A stretch of 64,000 nt of DNA. Source: Paracentrotus lividus. Lineage: Eukaryota; Echinodermata; Echinoidea; Camarodonta; Echinidae. Below, in pieces: positions 1 through 10,660 of this stretch. Position 1 is the stretch's first letter; each line of letters begins with the position of its first letter. Under the pieces are notes generated by a model. The model did no database searches, was not told the origin of the DNA, and was given only the letters and a program-made list of their open reading frames with translations. The translations under genes were made by a program, and so were the position numbers. The stretch covers positions 8,810,658-8,874,657 of the forward strand of contig CALNVZ010000641.1 in assembly GCA_940671915.1 (NCBI GenBank), in the 5' to 3' direction.

Positions 1-951
1 CTTCTCCATTTCTCCTAGCTGTGCTACATCTTTGTGTAGTTCTTCTATCTTTGATTGTATCCGTCTTTTCCATTCCGGTATCTTGGGTTTTTGTTCTCCA
101 TTTTGATTGGGTGAATGTATTTCTAGTCCAATTTGTTCAACAACAGTCTTGGCTCCGGCCCAAAGTAGGCAATTTATCATCCTCATATCCGAGGGATTTG
201 GCTCCACCTCTTTTAGTAGTTTATCTACTACGCTGATCACTTTTGTGGTAGTGCAACATCTTGTGTCAATTTTTGGAATGTGCAGTCGGTCACTCATTGG
301 TATTTCCTTTACATTCTGATAGTTTTTCTTCAAGGCTATTAACAGTTGTTCCTCGAGACCTTGGTCTTCATCACTTGTATATTGAGACTCTGTTGTCGAT
401 TCCTGTACATTCATAGACATCTCAGTATTTGCCCGTTCTGTTTCATTCTCTGTTCTTTGTTGGTTAATTGATACTTCGGGATGATGAACATGTGGATCCT
501 CATTGATCATGTTGATTCCATCTTGAAACCGGGGCTCTCTTAACACTTTATCCAGTTGTTCTAGAAGTGTTAGGGAACATGCACCCATTTGTTTTCTGCA
601 GTTTTTGTTATTGATGTTTTCCTTCAATCCTACCAAGACTTCCTCCTGCATTCTTTGCATTTGTTTTGTACATGATGGCAGGTCTGCAGTAGATGTTTTT
701 GCAGAGACATTATTTCCCTGCTTAGGCGAGCTTCCCGTTTTCTGTTTCAGTTGCGTAAGCTTCTGATTGTCTTCTTTAGTTGGTTGACTATTAGACGCAT
801 CGCAATACTGGAAGAAAGAATCCCCTTCAGTTACACCTGATAGTACGTCCTGCTCTATACTTCCATTTAGTAGGTCCAGAAGAGTTAGGGAGCATACTCC
901 ATCCTGGTTGATACCTTTTTTGCCAATTTGCGCCTTTGTTCCTTTTGACAT
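1..951 (-). CDS. Non-LTR retrotransposon ORF, N-terminal part (runs off window)
   Basis: The - strand is open without a stop from an ATG at 949-951 to base 1, 317 codons, so the ORF continues outside the window. The last ~100 residues contain DRLHIPKIDTRC, a block around LLWAGAKTVVEQIGLE, then IPEWKRRIQSKIEELHKDV. This resembles the segment (WWKRRI.. followed by a LRKD-type coiled stretch) that precedes the reverse transcriptase in LINE polyproteins of corals and other marine invertebrates. That family assignment is from memory of the pattern. The N-terminal two thirds are polar and hold two related short motifs, GVCSLTLLDLLN and GACSLTLLEQLD. No RT catalytic motif lies inside the window; it would be expected to the left. 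An uninterrupted frame suggests a young copy. The ATG sits a few bases after an (AAT)n tail belonging to the next remnant upstream. Confidence 0.72.
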   Translation of the reverse strand, partial: MSKGTKAQIGKKGINQDGVCSLTLLDLLNGSIEQDVLSGVTEGDSFFQYCDASNSQPTKEDNQKLTQLKQKTGSSPKQGNNVSAKTSTADLPSCTKQMQRMQEEVLVGLKENINNKNCRKQMGACSLTLLEQLDKVLREPRFQDGINMINEDPHVHHPEVSINQQRTENETERANTEMSMNVQESTTESQYTSDEDQGLEEQLLIALKKNYQNVKEIPMSDRLHIPKIDTRCCTTTKVISVVDKLLKEVEPNPSDMRMINCLLWAGAKTVVEQIGLEIHSPNQNGEQKPKIPEWKRRIQSKIEELHKDVAQLGEMEK

Positions 952-955
952 TCTT

Positions 956-984
956 TTATTATTATTATTATTATTATTATTATA
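956..984 (-). repeat. (AAT)n tail between two retrotransposon pieces
   Basis: A short ATT run on the + strand (AAT on the - strand) follows the 3' end of the RT remnant at 1042-2560 and directly precedes the ATG at 951. Non-LTR elements of several clades end in simple-repeat tails of this kind, so it probably marks the 3' terminus of the upstream copy. Confidence 0.6.
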
Positions 985-1041
985 TTTTTATGTGTTGTTT
1001 TATTGTTATTATGCATTAAACAGGTCAAGTCCGTATTTCCA

Positions 1042-2560
1042 TTAAGAAAGACTTTGCTTTAACAAAAAGCACAGAGTGATTTCAAGTGCAACTTTTTTAG
1101 TGTCCAAGTGTTTTTCGGATATTCTAGTTGTGCCGAGAATGGCTTCTTTTTGAAGATCGTAGATCTTGATGTTCGGGGAGATCTTGGTGATGAGGGCTCT
1201 CGATTCCCTTCTTTACCATCCCCGTGTGACCAATTATTATCACGGGGTGACTTCTCTTGGCGTTCCACATTCGTTCGATCTCGATGTGTCTTGATTTTTT
1301 CTCTATGTCCTTTCGCTTGTAGTGCGCTTTGTCCTTGACTGCGAGTTTATTCGTGAGGGACGGATACTTCGATGATGTTAAGCTTTCCTCTCTTACGATG
1401 ATGGTCTGGCTTGTTACAGTTGATAGTCTGTCTGTCATTATGCCGCAGTTCCAATATATGTACTTTTATCAGCCAGGGTGATTGTCTGTGGCTGATGTTT
1501 CCGATGGATGTGGTACATGCTTGAGTCCCACGATCCTTTAGAAGTTGCCAGTGTATATGCTTGGATAATGTTATCAATGTCTGCTGATATATTCTGTTTG
1601 GGCCAAGATGGGGCATCCTGATGTGCAGATGCTAGTTAGAGTCTCAGGTTCTTTCCCACATACTCTGCACGTGTCCTCTAATCTTGATTGCAGAATGGAT
1701 TTCTCATATGCCCGTGTCTTGATTACTTGATCTTGTATGGCAAATATAAACCCTTCCGTTTCTTCCTTTCAGACCAGCAGACTTAGCCATCCGTGGTGTT
1801 CTTTTTTGTCAACGAACTGGCGATTCGATTGTTTTTTCGTGGTGACCGTGTAGACGTTTTGCTGTAGATTTGTCTGTAATCTTTGTTCAAGAACGCTTCA
1901 GTTCTGTTCTCTCTTTTTCCCGACTGGTGGAGCTATCTGGTGATCTGTCAATGTCTCAATGCTTGTTTGTACTTGAGTAAATTGCTGGCTTTGTCATAAT
2001 CGATGTAGATTATGTTTGTCATTATGGTGATCTGTGGATATTAGGGTAATTGGCAAGCTGTATTAACTCAATTCCATACCGTTTCTATCTGCTGAAGACC
2101 TCTTCTCCAAGGTCGGCGGGGAGGATACAACCTTTCAACGAGCAGCTTTTGGGTGGTGTAGTCTGTGCATTGTCAATTGCTTCTTTCATGACATCCAGCC
2201 TCGGTATATCCTCGATTTTCCAGTTTATTATTCAAACTATACCTTAGCACGGGGATAGCAAGTGTATTGATAGCCTCCAGCTTGTTTTTGGCGTTAAGTT
2301 CAGATTTCATAATGAGCCTCAGTCTGTGTTTTGTACTCTGTCTTTGCCTTCTCTTTCATTACGTTGTGGCTGATGTCATTTCTATCATGCCAAGGTATTT
2401 TAAGGTGGATTCATTCGTCAGTTCCTTGATTGATACTTCCTCGTCAGATAGGGGCATATCACTCTGTCTCCACCTTCTTCCGCGGATAAGTGTAATCTTA
2501 GCACATTTTTTCAATCTCCGATGTCTTGATGTCGTCTTAACGAGAATTGCTATTAGTTTA
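1042..2560 (-). pseudogene. Decayed reverse-transcriptase polyprotein, RT C-terminal half and C-terminal domain
   Basis: Reading the - strand and changing frame several times gives recognisable pieces in the right order. They are TLKYLGM near 2400; RLRLIMKSELNAKN, then KLEAINTLAIPVLRYSLN near 2320-2230; RLYPPRR and RGLQQIETV near 2130-2070; then HIHWQLLKDRG and DRQTINCNKPDHH near 1550-1410; then DLQKEAILGTTRI near 1160 and a stop at about 1042. These correspond to the thumb and C-terminal region of a LINE-type RT polyprotein. The catalytic YADD region is missing, so the copy is 5' truncated. At least five frame changes break the frame; some may be sequencing indels. It lies in the same orientation as the ORF at 1-951 and could be a second copy of the same family. 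Confidence 0.72.
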
Positions 2561-2635
2561 TGTGTTGGATTAGTATGTATTATTAGTAATTTATTATCTC
2601 AGTTATTATTATGTATATGTGATTTTTATAGTTTT

Positions 2636-2695
2636 ATTATTATTATTATTATATTATTTATTTATTATATTATTATTATTATTATTATTATTATG

Positions 2696-2739
<44 letters not shown>

Positions 2740-2770
2740 GATTATTATTATTATTATTATTATTATTGTC
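2636..2770. repeat. (ATT)n microsatellite
   Basis: Long ATT/AAT run with occasional ATG triplets. It borders the 5'-truncated RT remnant. It may be the tail of a further - strand retroelement, which would make three retroelement units separated by AAT tracts, or simply expanded target DNA. Its translation gives a long isoleucine run that is not a real protein. Confidence 0.85.
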
Positions 2771-2810
2771 ATCTTATTATTTTTTTATTCATACATTATT
2801 TTTTTTTTAC

Positions 2811-3098
2811 ACACACAGATAGCAATATGGGAACGGCAATCGCAAAGCTCTGTGGCTACCGGTCAGATGGTATACAGTCCGGTTCCTGTGGCGCTTGCAT
2901 GATGTCCTGCACCGCCCGTAGCCACGGCGGAGGGGTACCAGCAGGGAGCTGCGTCTCTTGTTTGCAGTCATTGGGGACCAAGGACTGCTGCAGTTGCTGT
3001 TGTTGTTTTACGTGGTTTGTTTTATTGCTGTTCGTTTCCAATCTGTCTTTTTGGCTTTGGGTTTATTTCGAGGTAAAAAAATACAATCCATAGGCCAA
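2811..3098. other. Unassigned unique segment after the microsatellite
   Basis: GC-richer than its surroundings. The - strand reads METNSNKTNHVKQQQQ and then a Pro/Gln-rich stretch ending at a stop near 2856; the + strand reads a Cys-rich peptide. Neither resembles a family I know and both are short. It might be leader sequence of a retroelement on the - strand. Confidence 0.3.
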
Positions 3099-3250
3099 GA
3101 GCATGGCCGTGGAGCTGGGGGGGAGGGGGGGGCTTTCAGCCCCCACTTCTTTTTTGTTCAACAACGTTGTACAAACGCAAAACGACCATACATTTTTAGC
3201 CTGTCAGCCCCCCCCCCCACTTTCGCTCAGCCCCTCCACTTTCAAAAATC
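3099..3250. mobile_element. Short GC-rich foldback element (copy at 24145-24295)
   Basis: Starts GGCCGTGGAGC, has G-rich then AGCCCCCAC-type sequence, a T-rich centre, and ends with ACTTTCGCTCAGCCCCTCC. The same building blocks (gggggctgaagcccc, ggggctgagccgaaagtgg, and terminal GGCCGCGG-like ends) occur at 24145-24295 in opposite order. Ends are only approximately mapped. No coding capacity; non-autonomous. Confidence 0.55.
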
Positions 3251-3657
3251 GCTTGATAGAACGAGGGTAAATTCGAAATTAAAGTTTTTATTTTGTTTTG
3301 AGGTAGAATGAAAGATTGCCAGATGAAACAAAATATTGCTTAAAAGTTGAGGTACAAAATCAATTCTAAATGTGAATGATATTACGATAAAAATGTCTCG
3401 TATTAAAAGTCGGGGTCCCGGAAATCTACAATTTTCTTTTCTTTTTGATATCATGTTCTTCTGATTTGAATCGGAATTCCGGTTTATTTTATTTAAAAAA
3501 AATAAGAGAATTTGAAATTTCATTCCTTTAATTGCTTTTCAATCATTATATTAAAAAAAAAAAAAAACCCCAAGGAACAGCCTTCAAAAATGAATCTTAA
3601 GTTGCTGTTTTTCTAGTGTACCTTCAGCATGTTCATAATTTAGTACAATTTTATCTA

Positions 3658-4154
3658 GAGTGCGTCCCACAAAAAGTATACCCAACTTTGAGAGCCTCAT
3701 ATCAACACATTATGGCTTGTGTGACCTTGAAATATATATCATGATAAAGAGCATCCCATATTCTTTTCAATGATACCAAACTTATACCTGTGTTGTGACG
3801 GATGACTAAGCAATTGGGCTTTAAAAAACAAGCGTAAAAAGTGCCCTTGCATTTCGATAGATCAAGTAATCCTTTGTGCCTAATGAATGGACTCAGGAAG
3901 GCTGACCTCAAACAAACAATAAATGATCAGAAAGCCAGGGCTGCTTCTCAGACAACTTGGTACAGATCACTTTTGACCAATGTTTTTAAACACTCGAGTG
4001 TTCAGTCATCCATGACAGTATTGGTATGATTTTGGTATCATTAGATAGAATATGAGTTACTGTTTGTTATGAAATTAAAATTACTTACACATAAGTTATG
4101 CAATTTTAATATGAGGCTCTCAAAGTTGGGTATACTTTTTTCTGGGACGCATTG
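3658..4154. mobile_element. Mariner/Tc1-like MITE, ~497 bp
   Basis: The terminal inverted repeats are about 40 bp and almost perfect. Left GTGCGTCCCACAAAAAGTAT at 3660 is mirrored on the right by the complement of GTATACTTTTTTCTGGGACG, and both continue through the CCCAACTTTGAGAGCC block. TA dinucleotides flank both ends (3656-3657 and 4155-4156), as expected for the Tc1/mariner target duplication. The interior has no intact transposase. Confidence 0.75.
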
Positions 4155-4246
4155 TATAAAAGAAAACTTAAATATTTCGAGGAAAAAAGTAGGTGCTACT
4201 TGTTTTGTTTCTTGGCAATATAATCATTGCGGTGTATGTATGGTAA

Positions 4247-4729
4247 GGTGCCCCAAGTCTGCGCAGTGCCTATGTCTGCGCACCCACGTAAATGCGCGAT
4301 TTTCATAGAACAAAACATCAAACTGACACCAATTTTCAATCTTAATCTGAACAATCCATTTTGAAAGCAAAAAAATGCGAAAATAATTGATTAAAAATGA
4401 ATTTCAGCAAGTTTCGTTTGCTACCCAGCCTACCCTGAAAATTTCAATCATTGTCAAAAAAAGAAAAGTCCGATACTTCACTGCGCTTGAATTGCGTGCA
4501 AAATGAATGAGTGCGCAGATATGGGCACTTTTCAGTTTTGCTACACAAAATGACAAGCCCGTCTGAAAATCGTAAAAAACACTGTTCTTGTGAATAATAT
4601 CTTGAAATTTTTTGTTTCATTCATCATTGGAATGTGAAGAACGAAATAGCATTGATAATTCTCAAAATAAAATTTTACTTTGTAATAAAATCGAGATCGA
4701 ATTTTAGGTGCGCAGACTTGGGAACCGCC
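4247..4729. mobile_element. MITE with GGTGCCCCAAGTCTGCGCA ends
   Basis: The left end reads GGTGCCCCAAGTCTGCGCA. The right end (GCGCAGACTTGGGAACCGCC) is its imperfect reverse complement. A second pair of internal inverted motifs, tatgtctgcgcac at 4269 and gtgcgcagatatgggcac near 4511, sits inside. No coding sequence. Target duplication not resolved. Confidence 0.55.
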
Positions 4730-4984
4730 ATCATACTGTGTAGCAGATGGTGTCATCATTGAAGTGGGTCTATATTATAATAAGATTACACTGCTCAGAA
4801 TGTTGCATTATGGGTTGTGAACCGGGCCAGATTGACGGCTTGAGATGGTGCTTTATTTACAAGGCTGAAACGATTATCACTGCCGAAGTTGGTATACCTT
4901 GGGGTGGGGAGTTGGGTATTTGAGTTGGATGTTTTATGATAATGTCTAATAACAGACCTGTCTACTGATATAATTTCTAAACCA

Positions 4985-5137
4985 AAATTACTGGCAACTC
5001 TGCTGTACAGTCATAACAGCACATTTGACAGTAATTTCCTGTAGCTTCTGTGAATTTACAATAATTTACTGTTGGAAGTAGTTTATTTTAAGAGAAAATT
5101 ACAATAAATTACCGTGCAGCAGAGTTGCCAGTAATTT
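4985..5137. mobile_element. Small hairpin MITE, GGCAACTCTGCTG ends
   Basis: AAATTACTGGCAACTCTGCT on the left is mirrored by AGCAGAGTTGCCAGTAATTT on the right. The interior is rich in TTACTGTAAATTTAC-like words. It would fold into one hairpin. Non-coding. Confidence 0.6.
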
Positions 5138-5170
5138 ATTTTAAAACACTACAGCAATTTTTTTTTACAG

Positions 5171-6082
5171 AGTGTAGATTCAAAGTATTGTAGTTCATTG
5201 TACAGTTTATCGATTAACCAAATACCTGTTTACTAGATCCCGAATGAAAGAAACATCCATACATTTCAGTAACCTATTAAGCTGGTCAATGTTGAGAGAA
5301 TGAATAGCTTGATAGTTTGCTGGTTGTTATTTATAATTTGTATTCTTGCAGTACTGTCTTCATCGTATATCAGCATTAGAAACAAGCCTACATGTACCTT
5401 TGAACGTAGGTTCCTTCTTATTTATTCTTAACGGTGGGGATAATCTGCAAACATAATTACAATGATTATATAACATCTTTATATTGTGGTTTGAATAAGT
5501 CGTCTGCTTACGAACATTTTTCCTTATACGTTAAAAAATGTGTATTGTGGGAAATATGAAAACAAACAGTACTGAACTTTCGAAGAAAATGTGAATAAAA
5601 AAATTGCAATAACGCTTTTGTAATAAAATGCAATAAGGGTGGCATAATACTCTTATTGCATTAAAAAAGTATAGCAGTTTTGCACTGACAGAGTCACCCT
5701 GGTGAAATAAGACGTAATAAATAAATAAATAAATTGCATACAATTTTTTCCCTTTAATAATACGCAGAGACCTTACCTAAACTTCCTTTTTTAAAATATT
5801 TTTATTATAAGCTTTTGTGTATACATGTATTTTGGTATTTCAATATTGGAAAAATGGTTAAAAAAATAAGGTGTTCGACCTGTGTTTTTTTGGTGTGTGT
5901 TTGTTTGTTCGGAATTTCTTCTTTTTTATGCTGTGTGTGATGGCGTATTTTTTTTTTTTTTTGTTTTTCTGTGTTGTTAGTTGTTTGTTGTTGTGTTTTT
6001 TACCTTTTTTCCCAGGTTAACATTATACAAGCCTTTTAATTAGCACTATAATTGTAGTTTTTCAAGAGTATAATTGTATATA
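5171..6082. other. AT-rich spacer, nothing recognised
   Basis: Low-complexity AT-rich DNA with T runs and GT-rich words near 5880-6000. Open frames are short and compositionally biased. I see no gene, RNA or repeat boundary here. Confidence 0.6.
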
Positions 6083-6350
6083 CACTGTCCTCCAAAAGTT
6101 TGGGTACGCCTGATGCCAGCTATATTTTTAATCATTTTAAAGCATTTTAAGTCCAGTTTTTTCGAATGCAACCAATATACTTCACGATTATTACACCAAG
6201 TCTCCTTGGAATTTAGACATTAGTAAAAAAAAATATGCAAAAAGTGCAAAAACATGCATTCAGTACACAAATGGGCAATAATTATGTTTGTCAGTAATTT
6301 TAAACTATCCTAATTACAAGTCAAAACAATGGTTCCTTACTTGATAACTT
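6083..6350. mobile_element. Terminal fragment of a Tc-like element (end also at 20895-20990)
   Basis: The sequence starting acactgtcctccaaaagt and continuing through gggtacgcctgatgccagct matches, as reverse complement, the segment at 20895-20990 (agctggcatcaggtgtaccc, then cagtgtgtata). It looks like one end of a dispersed Tc1-like transposon. No transposase is readable. Confidence 0.5.
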
Positions 6351-6420
6351 TATATATAAAATTATAAAGACTGAATTATGCCTATTCTGACTCGGGGAGG
6401 AGTCTCGGCCAATCTAACCA

Positions 6421-9400
6421 TGCGCGTATTCTGGGGGGGGCTGTTACGGGCCTCGTGGTCCCCGGGCGGGCCCCGCGGGGCGCGAAAAGAGGAAAAAAGA
6501 GGGAGAAGGAGGGGTCTTCATAAAAAAGTTAGATAAGAAGAAAAAAGGAGGGAAAAAAAGAGAAAGGCAGAAATAAGCGTGGGAAAAGAGGGTGAAAAAG
6601 GGGAAAGGAGAGAAAAGAAAAAAAAAAAAAAAGGAAATAGTGAAAGAGGAGAGATGAGAGGAAGGGGAGAAAGGGAGGGGGGGGGGGGAGGGGGCGCCCT
6701 TTATAAAAAAATTCGGGAGGGCGCCCAAACGACATAGCTAAAACTAGGTGAGGCGCCTAAATCTCGCAATCCTATAAAAATAAGGGTCGGACGCTAATTA
6801 TCGACCTTAAATTTAGGGGCGCCAGAGAATCCGACGTAAACTAGTGTCGCCAATAATTTGACCTTAAACTTAGGGGCGCCAAATCGACCTTAAATTTAGG
6901 GGGCGCCAAATCGACCATTTAAATTTAGTGTAGGATGCGACCAAATCGACAGTTAACACTTACAAAAGGGGAGCACCAAATTGACCCTTAACTTGGGCTT
7001 CAAAATACCCGTACTAGATCCCTGTTATTAGGGGGGGCCGTCCACAATCGACAGTTAAACTAAGGTGTGCGCAATAAAGTGTACCTTAATAATTTAGGGA
7101 TGGAGCCGTCCACATCGACATTAATTCTAGCAGGCGTGCGTGTCGCCAAATCGACAGTAAACTAAGGGGCACCAAATTACCTTTAAACTTAGGGGCCTCC
7201 AATCGACCTTTAATTTTTAGGGGGGGGGTGCGCCCAAACGACAGTAGCGAACTAAGGCGGCACCAAAAAATTGCCTTTAAACTTAGGTGGCTCCAAGATC
7301 GCCCTTTAATTTAGGGGTGGCGCCAATTCCACAGAAACCTAATGGGTGCCATGATCGCTTAAACATTATATAGGGGCGCCAAATCACTATAAATTTAGGG
7401 GGCGCCAAATTCGACTCTTATAGTGTATAGGGGGGCGATCAAAACGACAGTACACGGAGGAGCCAAACTTGAAGCTTATAACCGATAGGGGCCTCAAATT
7501 TAACCTGAAGTGGAGGGTGTGCTAATGATAATTAACCTTAAGGGAGCGCCGAGATTAAGTAGAGGACACGCATAACTTGAAAAGGGTGGAGAGGAAGGGG
7601 CACCCTTAAAATGTGTGGAGCGCCAAATCGATATTAAAACCTGGGGAACCAACTATGAGTTATAAACGTAGGGGCCCAAATTGACAGTAAACTAAGCAAC
7701 GCCAATAATTTAGGCGGCGACTCTCGAAATAGGAACCTTAAACAAACTAAGGATGGCGACCAAATTGACCTTCAACATAGGTGGGACGTCAATCGACCTT
7801 AAATTAGGGGGGGGGGCGCCAAATCAAACTTAAAATTAGAGGGGCGCCAATCGAAGCTTAATGTGGGGGCGCAAATTGAACCCGAAGACTAGGTGGAGGC
7901 CCAAATCGACTTAGATTTAGGAAGGGGCGCAAACGACCTTAAACTTGGGGCGCAAAATCGACCTTAATTTAGCGGGTGCAAAATCGAACTAACGCTAAGG
8001 GGCGCCAAAAGCTAAACGTAAAGGCGCAAATTTAGATCAATGTAGGGGCGCAAAAATGATCTGAACTTAAGGGGCGCTGAATTGACCTGAGACTTAGGGG
8101 CGCTGATTTAACCTGAAAGTTAAGGGGGTGCCAAACGATCTTAAAATTAAAGGACGCCAGATTGAGCTAAATGTAAAGGGGCCCGAATTGACCTGGACTT
8201 AGGGGTGGCCAAATTTATCTTAAAACTTAGTGCTCCACTAGTATCCTAAAACTTAGGGAGGGGTGCCGAATTTACGTGAAAACTAAGGGACCCAAAAACA
8301 CAGCAAAAAAAAAACCCGAGGGTCTTTAAAATTGTCTCTATCTAGAAATAGCAAAATTTTAAAATTCCATGCCTCCTGGTTTGTATATACATAGCAAAAT
8401 CTTTTCCCATTGATTTATTGCTTTGTGTCGAGGAACGCGTAAAATGTCCTGTTTTCTAATCATTCGAATGCATCAAAATTTCCGTTTCCTATTCGCAAAC
8501 GCCTATGTTTTCCCTCTTTTACCAGAATTTACATTATCGGATTCTAACCGTCAAAACATTTAAATTTATTTGTTTTCACGTTACATTTTTTTTAAAATCT
8601 TTTTTATATTTTATATTATTATTATTTTGTTTTTTGCATTTCAAATTTATGTTCAACATATTAGCGGCGCCAAATTGAGCTTACACGTACGGGCGCCAAG
8701 ATGACCTGAAACTTATGGGGGCACTGAATTGAAGTTAAGGGGTCGTCAAATCGATTTTAAAATTAGGGGCGCCAAATTGAGCTTACACTTTATAGGGCGC
8801 CCAAATGATCTGAAACTAAGGGGCGCCGAATTTACCTGAAACTAAGAGGGCAACAAATAGGGTTTTAAAATATGGTTTCTATGTAGATAGAGCCAAGTTT
8901 GAAAATTCATGCATCCGGGGGCCCGTAACACAAAGGTTTGTGATCAATTGAAAATTTGAAACAGCTATTCTGATTGGTTGCTGGTCTGTCTGTTGAACAA
9001 AATGCGCGTGTAACAATGATCTTGATTGGCATCCGGGTCTGTATATACATAGCAAAATTTTTGCTCGCGCTTCGCGCTCGCATCATTCCCCCCCCAATAA
9101 ATTATTACATTGTGTCCCTGAGGAACGCATGAAATGTCCTGTTTACTAATCATTTGAATACATCAAAACTTCCGTTCTTGCTTCGCCCTCGCCTGTGTTT
9201 TTCCTCTACCAAAATTTACATTATGGGATTCTAACCATCAAAACATTTCAATTTATTTGATTTCACGTTACATTCATTTTTGCATTTCAAATTGACCTAA
9301 ATCGTAGGGGGCGCCAAATTGAACTTAAACCTGGTGTATAGTTTTGGTAGCAAAAAAGGAATTGGCACAAAACCGATCAAATGAAGTTACATGTTGTCCA

Positions 9401-10660
9401 CATTGCACTAAAAGATATGTGTGAGAGATCTTGTGACATTCCTTGCAATATTTCCGATGAATTTCATTTATAAAGTTTGAATATAGCGCAATCCAACTGC
9501 CGTTTAGACCTCTGCTGACAGGTTCGCACGATCGAGGTTACGGCGTGAATTGATGCGAACGATCTGTGTGTAACACCCACACAAGAGAATCCCCATTGGT
9601 TTTCCACGTGAGCGCTAACCTGAGACGGGTCCCCGACTTATCTTTTTTATCCTTATATTATGAAATAAAGACACTAAAACGAGATTTCAAGTACTATAAT
9701 TTGCTTTATTATAGTTTTTGCATTCAATCAATCATAATTTATCTTAATGTGAATCAAAATAAATTTTTCTTTCTCCTGAAACTATACACCAGCTTTAGGG
9801 GGCGTCAAATTGACCTGAGACTTAGGGATGCCAAATTTATCTTAAACTTAGGGGCTCCAAACTTTATTTTGAACTTAGGGAGGTTTGCCGAATTTACCTG
9901 AAACTAAGGGGCAACAACTTGGTATTTGAAATATGGTCTCTAAAATTTGTAATTCCTCCTGGTCTGTATAATTATACATAGCAAAATTTTGGCTCGCGCT
10001 ACGCGCTCGCATCATTTTTTTCCCCAATGAGTTATTACATTGTGTTCCTGAGGAACGCATGCAATGCCATGTTTTCTCATCATTCAAAGACTTCAAAATT
10101 CCGCTCTCGCCTGTGTGTTTATCTTTGACCATAATTTACATTATAGGATACTAATCATCAAGACATTTAAATTTATTTGAATACACGGTACATTTATTTT
10201 TGCATTTTCCCAGGGGAAGGAGGAAGAAGTTAGGGGCTCAAACTTTATTTTGCTTAGGAGTTTGCCACAATCATATCAGAACTTACCGTGAACTATAGGG
10301 GCAACAACCTTGGTAATTTGCCTGAAAAATATGCCGTCTCCTAAAAATTTCGTAATTCCCCTCCCCTGGTCTTAAATATAACATAGCCAAATTTTGGCTC
10401 GGCGGCCCACCCACGAACAAGCTCGGCGCTCCCCAGCCACTTAGGTACCACATCATTTTTTTCCCAATGGTTTAATTGTGTTCCCCGCAGAACGCATGCA
10501 TGCCATGTTCTTCTCTCATTCACAACAGATTAAATCGCTTCTCCTGTCTGTTTATCTTCTTGCCATAATTGATACTATTATTGGATCATACATTCAAGAC
10601 AATTTAAAGTTTACTGTTGAATCCCCCCGGTGACAATTTATTTTTGCATTTCTCCAGGGC
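6421..10660. repeat. Composite satellite: GGCGCC minisatellite blocks alternating with AT-rich spacers
   Basis: From about 6760 to 8300 a degenerate ~25-35 bp unit built on TTAGGGGGCGCCAAATCGAC, followed by CTTAAA, repeats dozens of times with many small indels. Shorter blocks recur near 8660-8870, 9290-9340, 9790-9930 and 10680-10790. Between them lies a ~350 bp spacer seen at 8310-8650, 8880-9290, 9930-10210 and, more decayed, 10300-10650. Each spacer holds catagcaaaatttt, usually a GCTCGCGC-type hairpin, gaggaacgcatg, then fragments of ttatttttgcattt. The left edge (gcgcgtattctggggggg) is matched in reverse complement at 29341-29360, so this is a mobile or dispersed family. Non-coding. Confidence 0.7.

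Noticed and set aside
2267-2902. 211-codon open frame on the + strand
   Set aside because: The middle is an isoleucine run from the (ATT)n microsatellite, and the first part is antisense to the RT remnant.
6444-6735. Open frames rich in Phe, Ser and Pro on the - strand
   Set aside because: Translation of a purine-rich low-complexity tract with no recognisable protein.
6760-8300. CRISPR-like regular repeats
   Set aside because: Repeats are degenerate, have no constant-length unique spacers, and the DNA is eukaryotic; it is a minisatellite.
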